Assembly: GCA_937885695.1 (NCBI GenBank)
Contig: CALABP010000035.1
Span: forward strand, 1-40,646
DNA length: 40,646 nt
Reading direction: 5' to 3'
From: DTU089 sp002440045
GTDB lineage: Bacteria; Bacillota; Clostridia; Oscillospirales; Acutalibacteraceae
The position numbers were made by a program, and so were the translations under genes. Under the pieces are notes generated by a model. That model searched no databases. It was not told the origin of the DNA and saw nothing but the letters and a program-made list of their open reading frames with translations. This document shows positions 32,872 to 39,754 of the stretch, one piece after another. Positions within the stretch are counted from its first letter, which is position 1, and each line of letters opens with the position of its first letter.

Positions 32872-32911
32872 AACCCTGCAAACGGACGAAATTCATTCCA
32901 TTCACAGGGTT
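32872..32911 (-). terminator. AACCCTGTG hairpin terminator (repeat copy 4)
   Basis: Minus-strand AACCCTGTGAATGGA pairs with TCCGTTTGCAGGGTT and is followed by TTGCTTG. It is preceded by the conserved block with CATTTTTATATTGCTATAAA. It would be a second, backup stop beyond the oxidoreductase gene. Confidence 0.5.
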
Positions 32912-33276
32912 CTTTTTATAGCAATATAAAAATGGAAATATGCAAGTCGCCGTCACGCAGGCTAACCGCTAACAGCTAACGGCTACAGGCTTTCCCGTAG
33001 GGGCGGCAAACTGCCGCCCGCCGAAACGCGGCAACGTTTCCCTTAAAATATCCGCACAACATGCGGAATATAATCGCGGCTTCGCCGCGCGCTAACGGCT
33101 AACAGCTAACAGCTAACGGCTCGAAACGGCAACCTGCCGCCCGCCAAAAATGCGAAGCATTTTTCCGCTATACACCGCGCTTTGCGCGGTTACAATCGCG
33201 GTGAAACCGCGCAGCTAACAGCTAACAGCCAACGGCTAACAGCTCAAGCGGCTTCGCCGCGTTAACAACTGACAAC

Positions 33277-33318
33277 GAACCCGACGAACGGATAAAATAC
33301 AATCCATTCACCGGGTTC
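33277..33318 (-). terminator. AACCC hairpin terminator (repeat copy 5)
   Basis: Minus-strand GAACCCGGTGAATGGA pairs with TCCGTTCGTCGGGTTC, then GTTGTC. Base pairs differ from the other copies but stay complementary in the outer stem. It lies about 85 nt past the oxidoreductase stop and is the likely end of that transcript. Confidence 0.55.
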
Positions 33319-33401
33319 GGTTTATAACAATATAAAAATGACAATATGCAAGTTGCCGTAAATTAAGCTAAAAGCTAACGGCTAACAGCTAACAGCTGCC
33401 G

Positions 33402-35456
33402 TCAGATTTTCATTGCGACGTCGTATGCTCTCCAGACGACCGAGCGAAGGTTGCCTATAGCAAGGCAATCGCCGACAAGGAACACCTTGCCGCTCTTTTC
33501 GGCAAGCGGTGCGGGGATATAACCGGCGCAGCTTATGACGGAGTCGCACTTAATTTCAAGCTCTTTGCCGCTCTTGTCGGTGCAGATTATAGAACCGTCT
33601 TTAACCTCTTTCAGGGTGGTTTCAAGATATACCGGCACCTTGTTGAGTGCAAACCACTCTCTTAAATACGACGAGTTTGCAAGGCAAACGCCCTTTTGGC
33701 TTACAAGGTCGTCTTTCATTTCGACAATAATCGGCTTGTTGCCCTTGAGCGCCAATTCATATGCAATCTCACTGCCCGTAAGGCCGCCGCCGATAACGGC
33801 AACAGTCTCGCCGACGGGTGCGCCGTTGAGGAAGTCGCACGCTTCGACCATCTTTTCATAGCCGGGCACGCGTTTAAGCTTGCGCGGAACAGAGCCGGTT
33901 GCGATTATAACGGGTGCGTCGCCGAATTTTGAAATATCCTTAACTTCGTCGTTGAGGTGAACCTCTATTCCGAGAACGTCCATCTGGCGAATGTACCATT
34001 TAAGAAGCTCGCGAAGCTTGCCCTTGTAGGACTCTGCGCTTGCGGGGATAAACGTTCCGCCGAGAACGCCGCTCTTTTCGTGAATAACGGGTTTGTGTCC
34101 GCGAAGTTTAAGCACTCTTGCGGCTTCCATACCGCCGATGCCGCCGCCGACAATGTGAACGGTTTTGGGCGAAGATGTCTTTTTGATGTAGTGCTTGTTC
34201 CACTGCATGGTTTCGGCGTTAACGGCACAGCGCGAAAGGTGAAGGCTGTCCGAAAGCTCCTGGTCGTTGGGCACGCCCTTGTAGTGGCACATATTAAAGC
34301 AGCCGTTGTGGCAAAGAATGCAGGGACGAATGTCGTCCTCTTTGCCGTTTATGAGCTTTGTTACCCACTCCTGGTCTGCAAGGAACGGTCTTGCAAAGCC
34401 GGCGCCGTCAAGCTTGCCCTCTTTAATTGCGTCTGCGGCAACTCTGGGGTCAAGTCTGCCCGCGCAGATTACGGGAAGATTTGTAAAGTTCTTGATATGC
34501 TCGACATCTTCAAGGTTGCAGTTTTCGGGCATATATACGGGCGGATGCGCCCAATACCATGCGTCGTATGTACCGTTGTCGCAGTTAAGGCAGTCGTAGC
34601 CCGCTTCTTCAAGGTATTTTACGGCTTTTTCGGATTCTTCCATATCTCTGCCGACTTCTACATAATCTTCACCCGGGAGCGCGCCCTGACGGAAGCCCTT
34701 TGTTTTTGAAAGCACGCTGTAGCGAAGCGAAACGGGGAAGTCGTTTCCGCAGGCTTTTTTGATGGCTTTTACGATTTCAACCGCAAAGCGATAGCGGTTT
34801 TCAAACGAGCCGCCGTATTCATCGGTACGCTTGTTGACATATTTAAGGGTAAACTGGTCAAGCAAATAGCCCTCATGAACGGCGTGAACCTCTACGCCGT
34901 CAACGCCTGCGTCCTTCAAAAGCTTTGCTGACTTTGCAAAGCTGTCGATAAACTCCTGTATTTCGGCCTTTGTCATCTCGCGGGAGGGAATCTTGTCCGA
35001 CCAACGGTTGGGCGAGGGGCTTGCCGAAGCCGTGATTTTGTCAAGGTCCATAAAGGGCTTGCTGAGAACTCTTAAAGCGGGGTTTGTGTAAAGCTTTTCC
35101 ATCATTTCGCTTACGGTGAAGGAGCGGCCGAAGCCTGCCGTGAGCTGAACGAAAAGCTTTGCGCCCGTTTTGTGAAATTCGGGCATCCACGCTTTTAAGT
35201 CGTCAAACATCTTTTTGTTTTTGTGGAGCCACTGACCGAACATCGGGTTGTAAACGGGCTGGCAGCCGGGGAGCACAAGACCTGCGTTGTTTTTTGCAAC
35301 TTCAAGAATGAAGCGCGCGCCGTCTTTGTCGAAATGGTTCTTCTCCATCCAGCCGAAAAGGTCGGTTCCGCCCATACTTGTAAGCACAACGCGGTTTTTG
35401 ATTTCGCAGTTGCCTATCTTCCACGGAGTAAATAAGGGTTCTAATCTCTGTTCCAT
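33402..35456 (-). CDS. old yellow enzyme/FAD NAD(P)H oxidoreductase (2,4-dienoyl-CoA reductase family)
   Basis: 684 aa with three parts. An FMN-binding TIM barrel spans about 1-365 (LEPLFTPWKIGNCEIKNRVV; VDGVEVHAVHEGYLLDQF; NKRTDEYGGSFENRYRF). A 4Fe-4S Cys cluster is near 375 (CILCHNGCFNMC). FAD- and NAD(P)-binding domains follow (VHIVGGGIGGMEAARVLKL; VAVIGGGLTGSEIAYELALK). It reduces activated C=C bonds; family members include 2,4-dienoyl-CoA reductase, BaiCD/BaiH-type bile acid reductases and 2-enoate reductases. No bai or fatty-acid genes are nearby, so the substrate is open. ATG 35456 has GGAGG 7 nt upstream. The barrel active site reads VHAVHEGYL, where HxxH-type residues in HAAHGYL are usual. 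Confidence 0.85.
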   Translation of the reverse strand: MEQRLEPLFTPWKIGNCEIKNRVVLTSMGGTDLFGWMEKNHFDKDGARFILEVAKNNAGLVLPGCQPVYNPMFGQWLHKNKKMFDDLKAWMPEFHKTGAKLFVQLTAGFGRSFTVSEMMEKLYTNPALRVLSKPFMDLDKITASASPSPNRWSDKIPSREMTKAEIQEFIDSFAKSAKLLKDAGVDGVEVHAVHEGYLLDQFTLKYVNKRTDEYGGSFENRYRFAVEIVKAIKKACGNDFPVSLRYSVLSKTKGFRQGALPGEDYVEVGRDMEESEKAVKYLEEAGYDCLNCDNGTYDAWYWAHPPVYMPENCNLEDVEHIKNFTNLPVICAGRLDPRVAADAIKEGKLDGAGFARPFLADQEWVTKLINGKEDDIRPCILCHNGCFNMCHYKGVPNDQELSDSLHLSRCAVNAETMQWNKHYIKKTSSPKTVHIVGGGIGGMEAARVLKLRGHKPVIHEKSGVLGGTFIPASAESYKGKLRELLKWYIRQMDVLGIEVHLNDEVKDISKFGDAPVIIATGSVPRKLKRVPGYEKMVEACDFLNGAPVGETVAVIGGGLTGSEIAYELALKGNKPIIVEMKDDLVSQKGVCLANSSYLREWFALNKVPVYLETTLKEVKDGSIICTDKSGKELEIKCDSVISCAGYIPAPLAEKSGKVFLVGDCLAIGNLRSVVWRAYDVAMKI

Positions 35457-35483
35457 AAAGGTTCCTCCCAAAAAATTCTGTTA

Positions 35484-35504
35484 ATATTGTATCACAATAT
35501 ATTG
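35484..35504. promoter_or_regulatory. operator-like palindromes before the oxidoreductase gene
   Basis: ATATTGT-atc-ACAATAT is a perfect 7-3-7 inverted repeat, overlapped by the 10-bp palindrome CAATATATTG. It lies 28-48 nt upstream of the ATG, over a possible -10 (TACAAT on the minus strand). It looks like a repressor site, but no regulator gene is adjacent. Confidence 0.45.
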
Positions 35505-35515
35505 CAAAAGAAAAT

Positions 35516-35564
35516 AGGTTTTGAAAAAATCGGTTAAAAATTTAACGTTCTTTTTTCAAAACCT
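35516..35564 (-). terminator. rho-independent terminator after the ABC exporter operon
   Basis: Minus-strand AGGTTTTGAAAAAA and TTTTTTCAAAACCT form a perfect 14-bp stem around a 21-nt loop that itself holds GTTAAA/TTTAAC. ATTTTCTTTT follows. It separates the exporter from the oxidoreductase gene. Confidence 0.8.
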
Positions 35565-35593
35565 TTATGTGTTTTTGCGATTATCGGCTTTCG

Positions 35594-37414
35594 TCAGGCG
35601 GTTGTCGAGAATGCCTTTCCCGTGGCTTCGTCCTCATACTGCCTTTTATAAAGCTCGTAATAATAGCCCTCTTCTTTTAAAAGCTCTTTGTGCGTTCCGC
35701 TCTCAATAATTTTTCCGTTTTTCACGACGAGAATAAGGTCGGCGTTTCTGACGGTCGAAAGCCTGTGGGCTATAACAAGCGATGTTCTGCCCTTTATAAC
35801 CTTGTCGATTGCCGACTGAATTTTTTGCTCGGTTATTGTGTCAACCGAGGCGGTCGCCTCGTCAAGAATGAGAATCTTGGGGTTTGAGAGCACAGCGCGT
35901 GCAAAAGAAATAAGCTGTTTTTCGCCCGTCGAAAGCAGGTCGCCGCCCTCGCCGACATCGGACAAAAGCCCGTTTTCAAGGTGAGCGGTCACGCTCTCGG
36001 CAGAAACAAGCTTCAAGGCGTTTTCTATCTCTTCATCGGTGGCGTCGGGGTTGCCGTAAAGAAGATTTTCTTTAACCGTGCCCGAAAACAGGTGCGGCGT
36101 TTGAAGGACGTAACCGATTGCGCTGTGAAGCCAAAGCTGTGAGCGAAGGCGCGCGTCTTTGCCGTCTATAAGCACCTGACCCGCGGTCGGCTCAAAAAAT
36201 CGGCAGACGAGATTTACAAGCGTGGACTTGCCCGCGCCCGTTTCGCCGACTATTGCGATATTTGTGCCGAACGGTATTTTAAGGTTGAAGTTTTCAAGGA
36301 CGTATTCGTCGCCGTCGGGGTATTTGAAATCGACGTTTTTGAACTCTATATCGCCCTTTATCTCTTCCCAATTTTCTTTTTTGGGATTAAAGCAGTCGCC
36401 GTATTTTTCAATAACCTCGGGCGTATCCTTAACGTCGGGCTCGGTTTCGACAAGCTTTGAAAAGCGCTCGATGTTTACCTGGGTTGTGATAAAGTCCGAA
36501 ATGCAGTCGATTATCCAGCGCACAGGCTCCATCATACCCTGTGCATACGACATAAACATTGAAAACGTGCCGACCTCGTTTTCGGCGATATAGCCGCCGC
36601 GCCAAAGCACGATTGCAAGCGCCAGCGACGACGCAAGGTTAAGCGTTGCGGCAAAAGCGCCCCTAAGGCGCGCGCCCTTTACCGATTTTTTGTAAAGAGA
36701 ACGCGTTTCGTTTGTAAAGCTGTCGGTAATTTTATCTTCAATTACAAGCGTTTTGATTGTTTTTGCGCCCGTTATGCCCTCGTTAAAGCTGCCCGTAATC
36801 TGCGAGTTAAGCTCGCGCATTTCGCTGTTTACTTTTATAAGCTTTTTCTGGAACACCGAAAACAGCGCCGCGATAAGCGGAACTATAAGAGTAACAAGCG
36901 CCGCAAGAGACGGGTTCATAACGAACATAACTATAATGGCGCCCAAAAAATACGAGAACTGCCACACGCCGTCCATAAGGCTCCACGAAACAAGCGAGCC
37001 TATGCGCGAAGTGTCGCTCATAACGCGTGCGTGAATGTAGCCGACGCTGTTTTGGTTGAAATACGAAAACGACAGCGTTTGAAGATGGTTAAAAGCGGCG
37101 TTTCTCAAATCCTTGTTAATGCTGACCTCTATCTGCATTGCAAAATAGCACGAAATGTAGTTTACAAGGCCCGTAAGAAGCACGGCAAAAATATAAATCA
37201 AAATAAAATAGGGCAATGTGTCAAGCGTGTTTTCGCCGATAAAGTGGTTAAGCGCATAGCGCTGAAGAACAGGCGTAAAAATATCGACGCAGCTGCCTAT
37301 AAGTCCGCAAAAAATCATAAGAAAGATTTTTTCGCGGTATTTTTTCATATAAGGAACAATCTTTCCCAATCCGAAGAAGGGAAGATGCTCGCGTTTTTTC
37401 TCGGAGTTTTTCAT
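35594..37414 (-). CDS. ABC exporter half-transporter (heterodimer partner with canonical catalytic Glu)
   Basis: 606 aa. Six-helix exporter domain (about 30-330), then an ATPase. Walker A is GETGAGKST (near 400), Walker B with catalytic Glu is KILILDEATASVDT (near 528), and the H-loop is VIAHRLSTV (near 559). The signature is LSTGEKQL instead of LSGGQ. This fits the heterodimeric type IV exporters (BmrCD, TM287/288), where one partner has the active Glu and a degenerate signature. The cargo (drug, lipid or peptide) is unknown. It starts 15 nt after the partner gene, with GGAGGAG upstream. Confidence 0.88.
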   Translation of the reverse strand: MKNSEKKREHLPFFGLGKIVPYMKKYREKIFLMIFCGLIGSCVDIFTPVLQRYALNHFIGENTLDTLPYFILIYIFAVLLTGLVNYISCYFAMQIEVSINKDLRNAAFNHLQTLSFSYFNQNSVGYIHARVMSDTSRIGSLVSWSLMDGVWQFSYFLGAIIVMFVMNPSLAALVTLIVPLIAALFSVFQKKLIKVNSEMRELNSQITGSFNEGITGAKTIKTLVIEDKITDSFTNETRSLYKKSVKGARLRGAFAATLNLASSLALAIVLWRGGYIAENEVGTFSMFMSYAQGMMEPVRWIIDCISDFITTQVNIERFSKLVETEPDVKDTPEVIEKYGDCFNPKKENWEEIKGDIEFKNVDFKYPDGDEYVLENFNLKIPFGTNIAIVGETGAGKSTLVNLVCRFFEPTAGQVLIDGKDARLRSQLWLHSAIGYVLQTPHLFSGTVKENLLYGNPDATDEEIENALKLVSAESVTAHLENGLLSDVGEGGDLLSTGEKQLISFARAVLSNPKILILDEATASVDTITEQKIQSAIDKVIKGRTSLVIAHRLSTVRNADLILVVKNGKIIESGTHKELLKEEGYYYELYKRQYEDEATGKAFSTTA

Positions 37415-37429
37415 TCTTCCTTCTCCTCC

Positions 37430-39262
37430 TTATTCTTTTACAAAGCCGGACTGAATCTCGTATATTTTCTGATATATTCCGCCCGCCGCTTTAAGCTCGT
37501 CGTGCGTACCCTCTTCGACTATTCTGCCGCGGTCGAGCACGATTATTTTATCCGCCTTGCTTAACGTGGTTATTCTGTGCGAAATAAGAATTATACTTGA
37601 TGTTCCGAAGCGTTCTTCAAGAGAGCGCCTGATTTTTGCGTCGGTTTCGGTGTCAACCGCCGAAAGGGAGTCGTCAAAAATCATAATCGGCGACGGGTGC
37701 GTAAGCACGCGCGCAATGGCGGCGCGCTGTTTTTGCCCGCCCGAAAGCGTTACGCCGCGCTCGCCGACGAACGTGTCGTAGCCCTTTTTAAAGCCCTCAA
37801 CCGTATCGTCAAGGCATGCGGCTCTTGCGGCGGCGCGAATTTCGGTTAAAGTCAGCGCGTCGTCGGTTATGCCGATATTCTCTTTTAACGTTCTTGAAAA
37901 AAGATACGGTTCTTGAAGAACTATTCCTATGTTTTCTCTTAAATATTCGGCTTTCATATCGGCAACGTCAACGCCGCCGATTGTGATTTTGCCGTTTTCG
38001 GGGGGCAAATCGTAAAGCCTGTCAAGAAGCAGCATAAGCGTGGATTTGCCCGAGCCCGTGCCGCCGAGAATGCCGAGCGTTGTGCCGCCCTTCATTTTAA
38101 AGTTGATGTCTTTTAAAACTTCGGAGCAGTTTTCATAAGCAAAGCTCACATTTTTAAACTCAATGTCGCCGTTAAGCGGCGGCGTTACGGCGTTTTCTTT
38201 GTCGTGCTCAAGCGGTGAATCGAGTATGTAGCTCACGCGGTCTATCGAAACGCCCGCCTTGCTCAGCTCCGAAATCATTCTGCCGAGCTGCCTTATCGGC
38301 CACATGAGCATTGTGTTGTAAGAAATGAACGCAATGTATTCGCCTGCGGTCATTTTGCCCTTAATGCAGAACACCGCGCCGAAAACAACGACAAGCATTA
38401 TCTGAATACCCGAAAGAATATCCGAGGTGCTCCAAAATCTGCTCATAATCTTTGCAAGCTTTATCCAAAGGCTTGTGTAGTGCTCGTTGTGCTCTTCAAA
38501 GCGGTCTCTTTCATAGCGCTCTCTGCCGAAGGCTCTTACAACGCGCACGCCCGTAAGATTTTCTTGCGCCATCGCAGAAAGCTTGCCTTCCTTTTCATCG
38601 CACTGTTCAAATCCGTCGCCGATTTTTTTGTGAAACATGAGTGAATAAAGCGTTATAAACGGCATGGGAATAAGCGCAACAACGGTAAGAAGCGGGTTCA
38701 TCGAAAGCATAAACGCAACCGAAAGAATTAAAAGAATTACAATTCTTACTATCGACGTAAGCTGTTCGCTGACAAAGTTTTTCATCGTTTCGATGTCGGA
38801 CGTACAGCGCTGAATTATGTCGCCCGTGCGGTTTTTCATATGCCACGAAAAGGGGAGGCGTTCTATGTGATAGAACAGCTCGTCGCGCATATTTTTTACA
38901 AGCTTTTCGGACGCCGCAGTGTTGCTCACCCTGAAAACATACTGCGAAATGACCTTTACGCCCGCAACCGCCACAATAGCAAGCGCCATAATCCAAAGAT
39001 GCTTTCCGAGGTACGAAAAGCCGCCCACACTTTCAACAAGCTTCATTACAGGCTCTGAAAACGTAGGCTCGTTGCCGCCGATGGCATTGTCAACAGCGGC
39101 GCGTATTATCTGCGGGTTTATCATATCCGCAAGCGCCGCAACGCCCGAGGACAGAATACTGACCGCAAAAAGCGCACGGCAACCTTTTAAAAACCGCCTT
39201 ATAAGGGCGATTTTTTTGCGCCCGTCTTGGGGCGCTTTTGTTTTTTTCTCTGTTTTTTCCAT
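37430..39262 (-). CDS. ABC exporter half-transporter (heterodimer partner with degenerate catalytic site)
   Basis: 610 aa. Exporter membrane domain (about 20-340) plus an ATPase with Walker A GGTGSGKST (near 397), canonical signature LSGGQKQR (near 502), Walker B IMIFDDSLSAVDT (near 524) and H-loop ISHRITTL (near 556). The residue after the Walker B Asp is Asp, not Glu, so this half forms the degenerate site while its LSGGQ completes the partner's active site. The two genes are therefore complementary. A weak AGGT lies upstream of the ATG. A strong promoter and structured leader lie 460 nt upstream. Confidence 0.88.
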   Translation of the reverse strand: MEKTEKKTKAPQDGRKKIALIRRFLKGCRALFAVSILSSGVAALADMINPQIIRAAVDNAIGGNEPTFSEPVMKLVESVGGFSYLGKHLWIMALAIVAVAGVKVISQYVFRVSNTAASEKLVKNMRDELFYHIERLPFSWHMKNRTGDIIQRCTSDIETMKNFVSEQLTSIVRIVILLILSVAFMLSMNPLLTVVALIPMPFITLYSLMFHKKIGDGFEQCDEKEGKLSAMAQENLTGVRVVRAFGRERYERDRFEEHNEHYTSLWIKLAKIMSRFWSTSDILSGIQIMLVVVFGAVFCIKGKMTAGEYIAFISYNTMLMWPIRQLGRMISELSKAGVSIDRVSYILDSPLEHDKENAVTPPLNGDIEFKNVSFAYENCSEVLKDINFKMKGGTTLGILGGTGSGKSTLMLLLDRLYDLPPENGKITIGGVDVADMKAEYLRENIGIVLQEPYLFSRTLKENIGITDDALTLTEIRAAARAACLDDTVEGFKKGYDTFVGERGVTLSGGQKQRAAIARVLTHPSPIMIFDDSLSAVDTETDAKIRRSLEERFGTSSIILISHRITTLSKADKIIVLDRGRIVEEGTHDELKAAGGIYQKIYEIQSGFVKE

Positions 39263-39498
39263 AACTGTTACCTATAATTCGGGCTTCGCCCTGACTGATA
39301 AACGGTCTTTTGTTTGAATTGATTTTTGTGATAAAACCCGATAAAAAGCGCGGTGAATAACGAATCTGAGAAGTCTTTAATTTTTCTTTTAAAAAAACCG
39401 AACACGCTTTTTTCGGCGCCGATTGTCCTGAAATAATTAATCGGCATCTTTTCGGGGAAGGCACTTTTGCGCCCGACACGGCATCCCCGTTTTAACGC

Positions 39499-39522
39499 AC
39501 AAAAAATGCCGCATTTGCGGCA
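39499..39522 (-). terminator. rho-independent terminator inside the ABC exporter leader
   Basis: Minus-strand TGCCGCA-aa-TGCGGCA followed by six T residues. It is about 240 nt upstream of the first exporter gene, so transcription of that operon must pass it or start after it. Confidence 0.75.
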
Positions 39523-39720
39523 AAACCGTTTACAGCTTCCGCCCATAATAGGGTGCGCAAATACTTTTAAAGAGCAGACGTTTGTATTTGTGCCCAATTT
39601 AAACGGCGGTTTATTGCGGTTGAAAATCGTTGGGCAAAATTTTGCCCCGATTATCTGCGAACACATTCGGTAACGAGCCGAATAATGCCGAAAAAAGTCT
39701 ACACGGCGCTTTTTCCGACT
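39499..39720 (-). ncRNA. candidate small RNA or attenuated leader upstream of the ABC exporter
   Basis: Bounded by the strong promoter at 39726-39754 and a terminator at 39499-39522 (TGCCGCA/TGCGGCA stem, then T6), giving about 215 nt. Inside are AATCG-GGGCAAAATTTTGCCC-aa-CGATT and GGGcaCAAATAC paired with GTATTTGcgcaCCC. I do not recognise it as 6S RNA, SRP RNA, T-box or any riboswitch class. It may be a leader controlling readthrough into the exporter genes. The stretch 39263-39498 has two more imperfect hairpins and no convincing gene. Confidence 0.4.
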
Positions 39721-39725
39721 TTACC

Positions 39726-39754
39726 ATTCTATAACGTAAAATCGGATTTGTCAA
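39726..39754 (-). promoter_or_regulatory. near-consensus sigma-A promoter
   Basis: Minus-strand TTGACA, 17-nt spacer, TAGAAT. It is among the best sigma-A matches in the window and has no convincing protein gene for about 460 nt downstream. Confidence 0.75.

Larger units (their letters stand above)
32430..33401. repeat. composite intergenic repeat region, third locus
   Basis: About 1 kb without genes. TTAGCNN heptamers lie near 32465-32540, and in reverse near 32965-32985, 33090-33120, 33215-33243 and 33367-33396. GGGCGGCAggtTGCCGCCC (32609) and its reverse (about 32998) occur, with CGCGGC/GCCGCG-type and CCGCG/CGCGG-type hairpins. The segment 32617-32886 is a diverged direct duplicate of 40157-40431. 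Two AACCC hairpins (32872-32911 and 33277-33318) follow the oxidoreductase gene on the minus strand. Between 32334 and 32430 there is only AT-rich DNA. Confidence 0.85.

Noticed and set aside
33957..34709. 250-codon plus-strand ORF opposite the oxidoreductase gene
   Set aside because: It is antisense to a multi-domain enzyme with intact cofactor motifs. No domain or start signal is seen.
33402..35456. Bile-acid (bai) operon oxidoreductase
   Set aside because: The fold matches BaiCD/BaiH relatives, but none of the other bai genes are adjacent and the family has many substrates.
39268..39546. Cys-rich minus-strand ORF just before the ABC exporter (CKRFCRKCGIFC segment)
   Set aside because: It overlaps the terminator and leader hairpins, has no ribosome binding site, and its Cys codons come from the TGCCGC/GCGGCA stem. 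Its stop does lie only 5 nt before the exporter start, so it is kept as a possibility, not a call.
39499..39720. Identification of the leader RNA as 6S RNA, SRP RNA or a T-box
   Set aside because: The ends do not pair into a 6S-like rod, no SRP tetraloop domain is evident, and the T-box GGTGGNACCGCG-type sequence is absent.
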